A DNA stretch of 64,000 bases from Streptococcaceae bacterium (GTDB lineage Bacteria > Bacillota > Bacilli > Lactobacillales > Streptococcaceae). The stretch lies in contig JAKVKP010000001.1 in NCBI GenBank assembly GCA_022484805.1, positions 124,001 through 188,000 on the forward strand, in the 5' to 3' direction. Positions 45,109-54,404 of this stretch are shown here, one piece after another (position 1 is the first letter of the stretch; each line of letters opens with the position of its first letter). The notes beneath the pieces are model-generated. The model did not search any database. It was not told the origin of the DNA and saw nothing but the letters and a program-made list of their open reading frames with translations. A program made the position numbers and the translations under genes.

Positions 45109-46112
45109 ACCATATCCCCCATATTTTGATAAATTGGTAAAAGCATTGCAGCATAAATACATAAAATAACAACTCCTACAATCAAAAAAACAAGAGGCTG
45201 AATTAGCTGCAACATTTGATTAATTTGATAAAAAAAATTCTTCTCGCATTCATCTGAATAAATCTCTAATTCCTTGGCCAAGTTATTTCGAAATTCACCA
45301 GTTTGAATAATCAGCGAAAGCTCAGGATTTAAAAATTTGAACATTTGAATGGTTTCATGAAAATTTTTGCCAGATAATATTTGATTATCTATAAATTGAC
45401 CAACCACCTGTAAAAAATTGCCAAAGGTCAATTCCTTTAATAGTTCAGTAATTTCTAGCATATCAATACCTGTTGCCATCAATAAACTAAGCTCCTTTGC
45501 CAAAAAAGCAGTATAATAATTTCGAATTAATTGACCAATAAATGGTAATCGAACCGCAAAATTTAATGTGCGAATCGGATTTTTTTGTTTAACCCAATAT
45601 GAAATTGTAATTATAAAAGAAAATAAAATAAAACTAAAGAATAATAACAAATTTGGCATGATAACTACTAAATTGGTTGCCCAATTTTCGGCCTCGAGCT
45701 GTGGTAATAAATAGCTTTTCATTCCCAACATCAAACTGATTAAAAAAATAAGTAAAATGAGTGGATATGAACCCACCTGTAGCAACTTTCTTCGATGTTG
45801 ATATTGATAATTTAAATTTGCTAGAATTGCTTTTAAGCAGTGAACTAACTCACCATGTGTTGAACTGAGTTCAATTTGCGCAACATAGCGCGGTTTAAAG
45901 CCTAAAATATAATAAACTTCCGTCAAACTACCGCCATTAGCAATAATTGCTTCAATATTAATCATGATTTTGGATTTAAAAAAATGAGTCACCTCTAAAA
46001 ATTCAAAAATATGTCGCAAGCTAAAGCCAGATTCCAATAACGCAACCATCATCATTACTAACCTTTTTTGCTCCTTAACATTTAAAGCTTTCTTTTTTTG
46101 CTTGTTCAACAT
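45105..46112 (-). CDS. comGB: competence pilus platform protein ComGB
   Basis: A 335-residue polytopic protein of the GspF/PilC family, the inner-membrane platform of the pilus. Two GspF-type repeats are visible: FSLRHIFEFLEVTHFF near the N-terminus and ELSLLMATGIDMLEITELL (about 199-217), each followed by membrane segments (about 118-140, 155-176, 304-326). It starts at ATG 46112, overlapping the end of comGA by 38 bases; the basic N-terminal stretch KKKALNVKEQKRL matches what streptococcal ComGB proteins carry, so I keep this start. Confidence 0.92.
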   Translation of the reverse strand: MLNKQKKKALNVKEQKRLVMMMVALLESGFSLRHIFEFLEVTHFFKSKIMINIEAIIANGGSLTEVYYILGFKPRYVAQIELSSTHGELVHCLKAILANLNYQYQHRRKLLQVGSYPLILLIFLISLMLGMKSYLLPQLEAENWATNLVVIMPNLLLFFSFILFSFIITISYWVKQKNPIRTLNFAVRLPFIGQLIRNYYTAFLAKELSLLMATGIDMLEITELLKELTFGNFLQVVGQFIDNQILSGKNFHETIQMFKFLNPELSLIIQTGEFRNNLAKELEIYSDECEKNFFYQINQMLQLIQPLVFLIVGVVILCIYAAMLLPIYQNMGDMV

Positions 46113-47021
46113 CCATTACTCCCATTTCAACTAATCTTTCCAAACCTTGATTCCAGTGAGAATTAGAAATTTCAATACCTGAATCAACCTGTAAATATAA
46201 TCCAATGCCCTGTTTATTCGGCAAAAGTCTTTGATAAATAGTCCCTTTCAATGCATGAACTAAATCACTCTTCGGAATTCCCAATTCAATTAGGCGGCTT
46301 AATATACTATCAGGACTCTTTGCATGAACAGATGAAAAGACAGTATGACCTGTTAAGGCAGCCTGAACAACTGCCTTAGCTGTTTTTAAATCACGAATCT
46401 CGCCAATCATTAATAAATCTGGGCGGTGACGTAAACTAAGTTTGATTAATGACTCATAATCCAAACCGATTGGTTCATTAATTTGTAGCTGTAATATCTC
46501 TGTATTCTCGATTTCAACAGGATCTTCAATTGAAATAATTTGTTTTCCTTCAAATTTTTGATTTGCTAAATAATGCATTAACGTTGTCTTACCAGAGCCC
46601 ACTGATCCACAAAATAAATATAAGCCCCGTTCTTGAATCAATTGTCCAACCTCTTGTCGTTGCTCAGCTAGCAGAAATAATAATTCTCTAGATTTAAAAT
46701 CATGTAAAAGTCGAATTACCATTGACTCACGTTTTTGATAATCACCAACCGTCGAAATTCGAAGTCGGTACAATTGTTGATTGCAAGCATAATTCAATCC
46801 CCCAAGCTGAATTCGACGATTTTCACCAACCTTCATATTTGCCAAATATTTCAAATGGGTAATTAAGCGTAAACCAAATTTTTCATCGATGGATTGATAA
46901 ATCACCGTGCCTTCGCCCACTCTAAAAAGTATTTGATAATGCTGAGCTTTTGGCAAAATATAAATGTCACTTACTTTTTTTGACTAGCTTTTTTAATTAA
47001 AACGCTCACAAATGCTTCCAT
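46075..47021 (-). CDS. comGA: competence pilus assembly ATPase ComGA, interrupted by a -1 frameshift
   Basis: GspE-family ATPase driving pilus assembly. Walker A GSVGSGKTTLMH, Walker B LLMIGEIRD and the Asp box ISIEDPVEIEN are intact. The large frame begins only at ILPKAQHYQ (about 46962). The missing N-terminus lies just upstream in another frame: ATG 47021 (GGAGG 11 bases before) encodes 16 residues ending KKASQKK, then TAA at 46973-46971. The junction is A-AAA-AAG, the dnaX-type slippery heptamer; a -1 shift there continues VSDIYILPK and gives about 315 residues, the usual ComGA length. Programmed shifting, polymerase slippage, phase variation, an inactivating deletion or a base-calling error in the A-run are all possible. 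Confidence 0.85.
46974..46982 (-). other. A7 slippery run in comGA
   Basis: The minus strand reads CAAAAAAAG with codons CAA AAA AAG followed by TAA. A-AAA-AAG in the zero frame is the classic -1 slippage heptamer. One more A (A8) would also restore the frame. I see no strong downstream stem-loop and no Shine-Dalgarno-like stimulator just upstream. Confidence 0.8.
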
Positions 47022-47120
47022 TGACTAACTAACCTCCAATATTTTAAATTAAGACATTAAATAATACGTTATTTTGATTAAAATATGCCGTCTCTCTTGC
47101 CTCACTATTTATTACGCAAA

Positions 47121-47155
47121 AAAGATTGAAAATAGACTCACTACTTTCAATCTTT
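47121..47155 (-). terminator. intrinsic terminator after the IMPase gene
   Basis: A perfect 11-bp stem, AAAGATTGAAA/TTTCAATCTTT, with a 13-base loop. The minus strand continues TTTTTTGCG. It isolates comG from the upstream operon, so comG needs its own promoter within 47022-47120. Confidence 0.88.
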
Positions 47156-47166
47156 AATCTATACTA

Positions 47167-47940
47167 TTATTTTTTCGGGTTTAAAATTTCGAGTGCTTTT
47201 GCATATGAATCTGTTTGAAAAATAATAAATGGTTGCCAAGATTGGTAATCTAACGGTTCTCCATCCAAATCGCTATAGCAAAAGCCCAATTGTTCAGCGA
47301 TAATCGTACCTGCTGCATAATCCCAAGGACATAAACGGCTAACATAGCCTAATAGCTTGCCTTCAAATAAGGCACAAAACTCTAAACCAGCAGAACCATT
47401 CACTCGTACGCCAAGGGTTTGATCCGCTAATTCTGCCACTTGATGCACATTTTTTCGATACATACCAGCATTAACGCCGATCAAGCCCTCTGAAAATGTT
47501 TTCTGTTTGACAGGTTTAAGCGATTGGCCGTTTAATTGTACACCAAATTCTTCGCCTCCAGAGAAAAGTTTATTTTTCATCACATCATAGACAAAACCAA
47601 ACTGACCTTCTCCTTCAAAATAATAAGCAACCAAAATTGCAAAATTATCGTGCTGAACGGCAAAATTTAAAGTACCATCAATTGGATCAATCACCCAAAC
47701 TGCACCATTAGCTATTGCGGTTTTATCCATGCCGTTTTCTTCAGCCAAAATAGCATCGGTAGGAAAATGCGTATTGATTTTAGCCACTAAAAAATCTTGA
47801 ACAGCCTTATCAACTTCAGTCACCAAATCAGATCGACTCGTTTTTTCTTCAATTGTAAAGTCTTCATCTAGCCAAGCTAAAATCTGCCCTCGCACTTCCT
47901 TTAGCCAAGTTGCCATTAATTTAAATTTTTTTTGATTCAT
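47167..47940 (-). CDS. inositol monophosphatase family protein
   Basis: A 257-residue Mg2+-dependent sugar-phosphate phosphatase. Metal-site motifs are all present: LVTEVDKAVQDFL, AEENGMDK (Glu about 67), WVIDPIDGTLNFA (about 82-94) and the C-terminal CPWDYAAG (about 204-211). The fold also houses fructose-1,6-bisphosphatases and PAP (3'-phosphoadenosine phosphate) phosphatases, and the natural substrate in lactic acid bacteria is not known. It overlaps UPF0223 by 4 bases in the conserved spx / UPF0223 / IMPase neighbourhood. Confidence 0.93.
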   Translation of the reverse strand: MNQKKFKLMATWLKEVRGQILAWLDEDFTIEEKTSRSDLVTEVDKAVQDFLVAKINTHFPTDAILAEENGMDKTAIANGAVWVIDPIDGTLNFAVQHDNFAILVAYYFEGEGQFGFVYDVMKNKLFSGGEEFGVQLNGQSLKPVKQKTFSEGLIGVNAGMYRKNVHQVAELADQTLGVRVNGSAGLEFCALFEGKLLGYVSRLCPWDYAAGTIIAEQLGFCYSDLDGEPLDYQSWQPFIIFQTDSYAKALEILNPKK

Positions 47941-48206
47941 ATAGTAAACGCTTTCTTTGTATTTTGTTTAGCAGCTTGAACTGTTTGATAAATTGAAAAG
48001 CCACTCAATTTTTCAAATTCTCTACCTAAACGCTTCTCTTCACCAATACTCTTAACTACAGATTTAAATAACTGATATTTCCTCATAAATTGAAGTCTGT
48101 CAATTTGAGATTCATTAGCCTGTTCAACTGCTGCTAAAAATTCAGTAACGATTACTACCTCTTCGGTTGACCAATCCAAATCAATCGGATAACTATAATT
48201 TTTCAT
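47937..48206 (-). CDS. UPF0223 family protein
   Basis: An 89-residue soluble helical protein matching UPF0223 (YktA-like): YSYPIDLDWSTEEVVIVTEFL at the start and GREFEKLSGFSIYQTV near the end are the family's characteristic blocks. Function unknown. It is translationally coupled to the IMPase gene downstream (4-base overlap) and preceded by a TGTTATAAT extended -10 (48249-48241), so it heads that two-gene operon. An inverted repeat (48288-48319) lies farther upstream. Confidence 0.88.
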   Translation of the reverse strand: MKNYSYPIDLDWSTEEVVIVTEFLAAVEQANESQIDRLQFMRKYQLFKSVVKSIGEEKRLGREFEKLSGFSIYQTVQAAKQNTKKAFTI

Positions 48207-48240
48207 GACTCCTCCTTATAATTTGCTTTCTTTATTATTC

Positions 48241-48319
48241 ATTATAACAAAAATCAAATTAGAGATAATGATAATTTTACAATCTGGATATTTCTAAAAA
48301 CTGAGCTATCTAGAAATAT
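48241..48319 (-). promoter_or_regulatory. promoter and upstream inverted repeat before UPF0223-IMPase
   Basis: TGTTATAAT (48249-48241, minus strand) is an extended -10. An exact inverted repeat, ATATTTCTA (48288-48296) and TAGAAATAT (48311-48319), sits about 40 bases upstream and may be an operator. Confidence 0.45.
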
Positions 48320-48349
48320 TTGTAATACTTTCGATGAGAGTTAACGAAA

Positions 48350-48378
48350 AAAAGGCTGAACACATCATTCAACCTTTT
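48350..48378 (-). terminator. intrinsic terminator after spx
   Basis: AAAAGG-TGAA pairs with TTCA-CCTTTT with one mismatch. The minus strand continues TTTTTCG. It lies about 30 bases past the spx stop. Confidence 0.78.
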
Positions 48379-48406
48379 AATAATTATCTTCAGATTATTA
48401 GGCTAA

Positions 48407-48805
48407 TTAAAACCCTGCTCTCATCTGTGCATCTCTCATTTCAAGTCTACGAACTTTACGAGGTAGAAATGCCCTGATCTCATCCTCGTTAAACCCTATT
48501 TGAAGCCGTTTTTCATCCATAATCATCGGTCTTCTTAATAAATTTGGATATTTCTCAACTAATTCAAGCAATTGAGATAAGGATAAATCATCCAAATTAA
48601 TATTCAATTTTTGGAATGTCTTGGAGCGTGTTGAAATAATCTCCTCCGTACCTTCCAAGGATAATTCTAATATTTGTTTTAATTCACCATTCGTCATTGG
48701 ACGACCAATAATATTTCGTTCTTTATATGGGATTTCATGTGTTTCAAACCAGTGCTTTGCCTTTCTGCAAGATGTACAGCTTGGTGAAATAAATAAAGTA
48801 ATCAT
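48407..48805 (-). CDS. spx: Spx/ArsC-family transcriptional regulator
   Basis: A 132-residue thioredoxin-fold protein that binds the RNA polymerase alpha C-terminal domain and switches on thiol-stress genes. The redox switch is the CxxC in [10 protein letters not shown] (Cys10 and Cys13). [10 protein letters not shown] and [28 protein letters not shown] (core [18 protein letters not shown]) are conserved Spx blocks. Spx is normally degraded by ClpXP. MecA, the adaptor for ClpC, is encoded at 59786. Single gene with its own terminator. Lactococci and streptococci usually carry several Spx paralogues, so the exact role of this copy is open. Confidence 0.93.
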   Translation of the reverse strand: MITLFISPSCTSCRKAKHWFETHEIPYKERNIIGRPMTNGELKQILELSLEGTEEIISTRSKTFQKLNINLDDLSLSQLLELVEKYPNLLRRPMIMDEKRLQIGFNEDEIRAFLPRKVRRLEMRDAQMRAGF

Positions 48806-48903
48806 GTGATCCCTCCCTTAGTCAGCTTATTCTTATAATAACAAACTAATATTAAATTTCAATAGTATTTTTTTAAATCCGTCCTAAGTATGAATTAAAA
48901 AAA

Positions 48904-48943
48904 GATTTTAAGTAGGAAAAAAATCAAATTCCCACTTAAAATC
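48904..48943 (-). terminator. intrinsic terminator after the second DAHP synthase gene
   Basis: GATTTTAAGT-GGAA pairs with TTCC-ACTTAAAATC with one mismatch. The minus strand continues TTTTTTTTAATTC. Confidence 0.88.
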
Positions 48944-48952
48944 CATTGACGA

Positions 48953-49978
48953 CTAAAGTGTTTCGAATATTTCTTTAACTAAAGCTTCCGTTTTATCCCA
49001 ACCTAGGCAAGGATCTGTAATCGACTTGCCAAATTCAATTGGCTCATCCTGACGTCCATCTTCAAGATAACTTTCAATCATGAAGCCACGAACATATTTG
49101 GCAACCTCTTCATTCCATGATCGATTGATTAATGTTTGTCGCACAATTCGAATTTGTTCAATAAATTTTTTACCAGAATTATCATGATTTGTATCTACCA
49201 TGATAAATGGATTTTTTAAGTTTGATTTTTTATATTTTTCGATTACTTTAACTAAATTTTCATAGTAAAAGTTAGGAATATTTTCGCCATATTCGTTTAA
49301 CGCACCGCGAAGAATCACGTGAGCTAATGGATTTGAAGTGGTTTCCACCTCTTGACTATTATATAAAAAATTTTGTTTTTGCTGCGCCGCATGAATCGCA
49401 TTAAACATCACACCAAGATTACCACTTGTTGGATTTTTCATACCAGTCGGGGCATCAATACCACTAGCTGCAAAACGATGCTCTTGGTCCTCAACAGAAC
49501 GTGCACCAATCGCATGATAAGATACCAAATCTGCTACAATTGGCAAATTTTCAGGATAAAGCATTTCATCAGCCGTAGTCAATCCTGTTTCTGATATCAC
49601 CTTTGCATGCAATTCACGAACGGCACGAATACCGTTAATTAAACTTGGATTACCAGCCGTATCAGGCTGATGAACTAGTCCCTTATAGCCGTCGCCATTC
49701 GTTCTTGGTTTAGCTGTATAAACTCGCATCACAATAAAAATTTTATCTTTAACCGCTTCTTGTAGTTTGGCCAAACGTTTTGCATATTCTAAAACTGCAG
49801 GCTCATTGTCCGCTGAACAAGGACCAATGACTAATAAGAATCGATCATCTTCGCCTTTAATAATTGCTTCTAACTCTTGATCACGTAGGCGCTTTTGTTC
49901 AATAGCAGCTTCTGATAAAGCAGCAATTTCATGTACTTTATTTAAATCTAGCGGTTCACTTTTTGCAATAAATGCCAT
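48953..49978 (-). CDS. aroF: 3-deoxy-7-phosphoheptulonate (DAHP) synthase, copy 2
   Basis: A 341-residue type I-alpha DAHP synthase, which condenses phosphoenolpyruvate and erythrose-4-phosphate in the first step of aromatic amino acid synthesis. The PEP/metal motifs are LLVIGPCSADNEPAVLEYA (Cys about 55), RVYTAKPRTNGDGYKGLVHQP (core KPRTNGDGYKG), GARSVEDQEHR, DTNHDNSGK (His, about 253-261) and ESYLEDGRQ. The neighbour at 50051 is a close paralogue, separated by 72 bases. Tandem isozymes usually differ in Phe/Tyr inhibition; residues deciding this cannot be assigned safely here. Confidence 0.94.
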   Translation of the reverse strand: MAFIAKSEPLDLNKVHEIAALSEAAIEQKRLRDQELEAIIKGEDDRFLLVIGPCSADNEPAVLEYAKRLAKLQEAVKDKIFIVMRVYTAKPRTNGDGYKGLVHQPDTAGNPSLINGIRAVRELHAKVISETGLTTADEMLYPENLPIVADLVSYHAIGARSVEDQEHRFAASGIDAPTGMKNPTSGNLGVMFNAIHAAQQKQNFLYNSQEVETTSNPLAHVILRGALNEYGENIPNFYYENLVKVIEKYKKSNLKNPFIMVDTNHDNSGKKFIEQIRIVRQTLINRSWNEEVAKYVRGFMIESYLEDGRQDEPIEFGKSITDPCLGWDKTEALVKEIFETL

Positions 49979-50050
49979 TTCTAATTTCCTTTTCCAATTC
50001 TTTTTTATTTTAAATTGTTAAATTCACCAATAAATAATTTATCCTTATTA

Positions 50051-51079
50051 TTAATCTAAATTTTCATAAATATAATTGATAAGTTCCTCTGTTTTATCCC
50101 AGCCTAAACATGGATCCGTAATAGACTTGCCATATTCAATCGCTTCATTTTGACGACCATCTTCAATATAGCTTTCAATCATAAAGCCTCTAACAGCTTT
50201 TTTAATTGATTGATTCCAATTACGATTAACCAGAGTTTGCTTCACAATTCTCATTTGTTCAAGATATTGTTTACCTGAATTATCATGATTAGTATCAATA
50301 ATGATGAAAGGATTTTCTAAGCCCATTTTCTCATAAATCGAAATTGTTTTAAGAATATTTTCATAATAATAATTTGGAATATTTTCACCATACTCATTTA
50401 ATGAACCACGCAAAATAACGTGAGCATATGGATTTCCAGAAGTATTTACTTCTGCATTATTAAACAAGAAATTTTGTGGCTGCTGTGCTGCGTAAATACC
50501 ATTAAACATCACATTTAAATTACCACTTGTTGGATTTTTCATACCTGCTGGACAATCAAAGCCGCTGGCCACAAAACGATGCTGTTGATCCTCAACTGAA
50601 CGTGCACCAATGGCAATATAACTCACCAAATCATCAACTAACGGCAAATTTTCAGGATAAAGCATTTCATCAGCTGTTGTTAAGCCAGTTTCAGCAATTA
50701 CTTTAGCATGCAAATCACGAACGGCTTTAATACCATTAATTAGACTTGGTTTTTCATTTGATTTCGGTTGATGAACTAACCCTTTGTAGCCATCACCATT
50801 TGTTCTTGGCTTAGCGGTATAAATACGAGGTACCATAAAAATCTTATCTTTTACCGCTTCCTGAATTTTTGCAAGTCGTTTAGTATAATCTAAGACTGCT
50901 GCTTCATCATGAGCAGAGCAAGGACCGATGATTAAAAGTAAACGTTCATCCTTCCCTGAAATAATATTTTTAAGTTCTTCGTCACGAGCCTGCTTTTTAG
51001 CAAACTGTTCAGGGGTTAACTTTGAAATTTCTTTAATTTTTTGAATATCAAGCTTTGGCGATACTTCTGTAAATGACAT
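50051..51079 (-). CDS. aroF: 3-deoxy-7-phosphoheptulonate (DAHP) synthase, copy 1
   Basis: A 342-residue type I-alpha DAHP synthase, clearly paralogous to the gene downstream: GPCSAHDEAAVLDYTKRLAK, IYTAKPRTNGDGYKGLVHQP (core KPRTNGDGYKG), GARSVEDQQHR, DTNHDNSGK and ESYIEDGRQ are shared. The two differ most in the N-terminal 30 residues and around the inhibitor-binding surface. Twin DAHP synthase genes beside secA are a known streptococcal arrangement; there they are followed by acpS-alr, which here lie about 12 kb away. A terminator separates secA from this pair. Confidence 0.94.
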   Translation of the reverse strand: MSFTEVSPKLDIQKIKEISKLTPEQFAKKQARDEELKNIISGKDERLLLIIGPCSAHDEAAVLDYTKRLAKIQEAVKDKIFMVPRIYTAKPRTNGDGYKGLVHQPKSNEKPSLINGIKAVRDLHAKVIAETGLTTADEMLYPENLPLVDDLVSYIAIGARSVEDQQHRFVASGFDCPAGMKNPTSGNLNVMFNGIYAAQQPQNFLFNNAEVNTSGNPYAHVILRGSLNEYGENIPNYYYENILKTISIYEKMGLENPFIIIDTNHDNSGKQYLEQMRIVKQTLVNRNWNQSIKKAVRGFMIESYIEDGRQNEAIEYGKSITDPCLGWDKTEELINYIYENLD

Positions 51080-51141
51080 AATAATCCTCTTTTTATATTT
51101 TATGGTTCACTTCTTTAAAGTGTTTCTAATTTTTGCGGGAA

Positions 51142-51165
51142 AAGACTGGAACAATCTCCAGTCTT
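51142..51165 (-). terminator. intrinsic terminator after secA
   Basis: A perfect 9-bp stem, AAGACTGGA/TCCAGTCTT, with a 6-base loop. The minus strand tail is TTTTCCCG. It lies about 65 bases past the secA stop. Confidence 0.75.
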
Positions 51166-51228
51166 CTCACAATTATTTGTAATTTATGACAACAATAGTT
51201 ACGATTTTATAAAAATTAAATGCTAAGA

Positions 51229-53778
51229 CTAAGCGTTTCGACCATGACAGTTCTTGAATTTTTTACCTGAGCCACATGGACAAGGATCATTACGACCAAC
51301 GTTAGCATAGGGTTTATCTCGATTAGTGACTGGTTTTTTAGAGTGATTTTCAGCGACTACGCCTTGCCCTTGCTCCAAGTTTGGTTGTACTTCTTCAATC
51401 GGTGTCTGTTCACGCTGAACATCCTGTCTAATTTGAGCTTTCATAAAGAGGCGAGTAACCTCATATTCAATCGCGCCTATCACATCTTCAAACATCCGAT
51501 AACCTTCAGTTTGATATTCAACTAATGGATTATTTTGACCGTAGGCTCTCAAACCAACAGATTGACGTAATTGATCCATCGCATCAATATGGTCCGTCCA
51601 TTTATCATCAACCACTCGTAAAATAACAACTTTTTGGAATTCTAAAACCTGTTTTTCATCCTGTAAACTAGAAACCTGACGCTCATAAGTAGCCAACGCC
51701 TTTTCATTTAAAAAGTCCGAAATTTCCGCTGGTGTCTTACCTTTTAAATCTTCAACAGAAATATCCTTCTCGTGTACGAGCGCATTACTCGAAAAATCAT
51801 CAATTGCTTCTAAATTCCAATCCTCAGCTTTATCAGAAATTGCAGTTGTATGCGTTTCAACAACTCGATTAATTGTTCGCTTAACCATTGAAAGAATTTG
51901 TAAACGTAAATCATTTTCGGCAGTGATAACTTCGTAACGCTGCTTGTAAATAACCTCACGTTGTTCACGCATCACATCATCATATTGCAGCACTTGCTTC
52001 CGAGTATCGTAGTTATTACCTTCTACACGTTTTTGAGCTGATTCTACTTGGCGAGTTAGCATCTTAGATTGAATAGCAACATCTTCTTCAGCCATATTCA
52101 TTCGCTCTAAGAAAGTTTTAATTCGCTCTGAGCCAAACCGTTTCATCAATTCATCTTCCAACGAAAGATAAAATTGTGATTCTCCCGGATCACCTTGACG
52201 ACCTGAACGGCCACGTAGCTGATTATCAATACGACGAGACTCGTGGCGCTCAGTCCCGATGACTGCCAAACCGCCAGCCTCAATTACACCGGCTCCAAGT
52301 TTAATATCGGTACCACGACCAGCCATATTCGTGGCAATCGTAACAGCGCCTCGTTGACCAGCATCTAAGATGATTTCAGCTTCTTTAAAGTGATTTTTTG
52401 CATTCAAAACTTCATGTGGAATCTTTTCCTGTGTTAAAAGATTTGAAAGTAATTCTGAAGTTTCAACAGCCACTGTACCAACTAAGATTGGTTGCCCCTT
52501 GGCATGGCGTTCCTTGATGTCTTCAACAACAGCCTTAAATTTTGACTTGAGTGTCGGATATAATAAATCTGGTTGGTCAATTCGAATGACTGGACGGTGA
52601 GTCGGAATTGCCGTCACCTGCATGTTATAAATTTCTCTAAATTCTTCTTCTTCTGTCTTAGCTGTACCAGTCATCCCAGCTAATTTTTGATACATTCTAA
52701 AATAGTTTTGATAAGTAATCGTGGCAATTGTTTTAGATTCATCTTCAATTTCGACACGCTCTTTTGCTTCTACAGCTTGATGTAAGCCATCTGACCAACG
52801 ACGACCTTCCATTACCCGACCAGTAAATTGGTCAACAATTTTGACTTCTCCCTCATCAACAATATAATCAATTTCCTTAATCATAATGTAATTAGCACGA
52901 AGTGCTTGGTCAATATGATGCGTAAGTGCTGTATTTTCAATATCAAAAAGGTTTTCCAAGGCGAAAATTGCCTCAGCCTTATCAATCCCTTGCTCTGTCA
53001 AGCCGATTGTTTTCGACTGAACATCAATTTTGTAATCATCCTCAACCAAGCCTTTTACAAAATTATCCGCACGAATATATAAGGCAGTAGATTTTTCTGC
53101 TTGACCTGAAATGATTAAAGGCGTTCTAGCTTCATCAATTAAAATGGAGTCAACTTCATCAACAATCGCATAATTTAATGGTCTTTGAACCATTTGGCTT
53201 TGATAAACAACCATATTATCACGCAGATAATCAAATCCTAATTCTGAGTTAGTTGAATAGGTGATGTCACAAGCATATGCCTCACGTTTTTCATCAGAAG
53301 ATTTCGAGTTAATATTAAGACCAACAGTCAGACCAAGCCAATTATATAATTCACCCATTTCGCTTGCATCACGTGTTGATAAATATTCATTGACGGTTAC
53401 TACATGAACACCTTCACCACTTAATGCGTTCAAATACACTGGCATCGTTGCTGTTAAGGTTTTACCCTCACCAGTTCTCATTTCAGAGACGTCGCCATTA
53501 TGTAGGACAACGGCACCCATTACCTGCTCTAGGTATGGGAAAAGCCCCAATGTACGTTTCGCACCTTCTCGACAGACCGCAAAAGCTTCGGGTAACAAAT
53601 CATCTAAGCTTTCGCCATTTTGATAACGTTTTTTAAATTCTTCAGTTTTTGCTTTCAAGTCATCATCTGCTAGCTTACTATATGCATCTGAATAACTATC
53701 AACTTGTTCTGCTATTTTCCGTAAACGATTAATTTCTTTTTTATCATTTTCAATTACTTTTTTAAGAATATTGGCCAT
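51229..53778 (-). CDS. secA: preprotein translocase ATPase SecA
   Basis: An 849-residue motor that pushes secretory proteins, including the surface proteins encoded nearby, through SecYEG. DEAD-type motifs: [11 protein letters not shown] (Walker A, about 101-111), [16 protein letters not shown] (Walker B region), [13 protein letters not shown] and [12 protein letters not shown] (motifs V-VI). The C-terminal zinc site [14 protein letters not shown] is intact and binds SecB-like factors or lipids. I start at the ATG at 53778 (conserved MANILKK; GAGGG 6 bases before) rather than at 53793. A TTGACA-like element lies upstream near 53925. Confidence 0.96.
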   Translation of the reverse strand: MANILKKVIENDKKEINRLRKIAEQVDSYSDAYSKLADDDLKAKTEEFKKRYQNGESLDDLLPEAFAVCREGAKRTLGLFPYLEQVMGAVVLHNGDVSEMRTGEGKTLTATMPVYLNALSGEGVHVVTVNEYLSTRDASEMGELYNWLGLTVGLNINSKSSDEKREAYACDITYSTNSELGFDYLRDNMVVYQSQMVQRPLNYAIVDEVDSILIDEARTPLIISGQAEKSTALYIRADNFVKGLVEDDYKIDVQSKTIGLTEQGIDKAEAIFALENLFDIENTALTHHIDQALRANYIMIKEIDYIVDEGEVKIVDQFTGRVMEGRRWSDGLHQAVEAKERVEIEDESKTIATITYQNYFRMYQKLAGMTGTAKTEEEEFREIYNMQVTAIPTHRPVIRIDQPDLLYPTLKSKFKAVVEDIKERHAKGQPILVGTVAVETSELLSNLLTQEKIPHEVLNAKNHFKEAEIILDAGQRGAVTIATNMAGRGTDIKLGAGVIEAGGLAVIGTERHESRRIDNQLRGRSGRQGDPGESQFYLSLEDELMKRFGSERIKTFLERMNMAEEDVAIQSKMLTRQVESAQKRVEGNNYDTRKQVLQYDDVMREQREVIYKQRYEVITAENDLRLQILSMVKRTINRVVETHTTAISDKAEDWNLEAIDDFSSNALVHEKDISVEDLKGKTPAEISDFLNEKALATYERQVSSLQDEKQVLEFQKVVILRVVDDKWTDHIDAMDQLRQSVGLRAYGQNNPLVEYQTEGYRMFEDVIGAIEYEVTRLFMKAQIRQDVQREQTPIEEVQPNLEQGQGVVAENHSKKPVTNRDKPYANVGRNDPCPCGSGKKFKNCHGRNA

Positions 53779-53980
53779 TCTATTCCCTCTCATTTTCCTA
53801 ATACAATACTCTTAATACTATCAAATATTGAATTAAAATTCAAATTACTTTTCAACTTTAAATAAAATAGATATTTATAATAAAATTGCATTATGATTGC
53901 CTAGAACAATAGAACTAAGTATGTCAAAAAAACATTAAAAAATTGTTAAATTTGTTATTTATTTTGTTATTTATAAAGCT

Positions 53981-54292
53981 GTATTGAGCCTTTGAACTAA
54001 ATTTTTAAAGCGCCCTTCGATTGCTTAAATTAAAGTGACTTACTGGGAAAAGTCGGAAGAACGTAGTAAATATAGAATTAGAAGTCTTTTTGAGTAATAA
54101 AACATCGCAACACGTAACAACTTTGCCTCAAGCTATATAAAAAATCGATAACGCATCTAACTTCCAATTCTGATGAGCGAAGTTACTTCCGACAATGTCA
54201 CTAACTGCCGCAAATTTCATACTGAAATTCTCGGAGAGTAAGTGTGTATTGAGTCTTTGAACTAAGCTTTTAAAGCGCCATTCAGTTGCTTA
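53981..54292. repeat. 47-base direct repeat (tail element), two copies
   Basis: Copy 1 at 53981-54027 and copy 2 at 54246-54292 differ at only a few positions. Both begin GTATTGAG, contain TTTGAACTAA and TTTTAAAGCGCC, and end TTGCTTA. The spacing between copies is 265 bases. Confidence 0.85.
54052..54193 (-). other. long-range stem structure within the repeat region
   Basis: GTCGGAAGAAC (from 54052) pairs with GTT-A-CTTCCGAC (ending 54193; one-base bulge). Inside, AGAATTAGAAGT pairs with ACTTCCAATTCT with one mismatch, which is a G-U pair in minus-strand RNA. An inner TTGAG/CTCAA is also possible. A folded RNA of about 140 bases is plausible. Confidence 0.5.
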
Positions 54293-54367
54293 TAAAAACA
54301 AGGTCAAATGTATACCTTTGTCAATAACTGCCTCAAATTTCATACTGAAATTCTCGGAAAGTAAGTG
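54202..54367. repeat. 43-base direct repeat (head element), two copies, with internal palindrome
   Basis: Copies at 54202-54244 and 54325-54367 (TAACTGCC.. to ..AGTAAGTG) differ at two or three positions. Each contains the palindrome AATTTCATACTGAAATT (7-bp arms, 3-base centre) followed by CTCGGA. Confidence 0.85.
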
Positions 54368-54375
54368 ACAATGGC

Positions 54376-54404
54376 AAAAAGGTTGAACATAAGAGTCCAA
54401 CCTT
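54376..54404 (-). terminator. intrinsic terminator after the ChW protease gene
   Basis: AAGGTTG and CAACCTT arms with a 12-base loop; the minus strand continues TTTGCC. It lies 18 bases past the stop. Confidence 0.82.

Noticed and set aside
47040-47100. Possible ComX (cin) box upstream of comGA (AACGTATT)
   Set aside because: Only a partial match to TACGAATA and no clear flanking element, so I do not call it a competence promoter.
53979-54367. Housekeeping RNA (tmRNA, RNase P RNA, SRP RNA, 6S RNA) in the secA-protease gap
   Set aside because: None of the conserved sequence cores of these RNAs is visible. The repeated head/tail layout also does not fit them.
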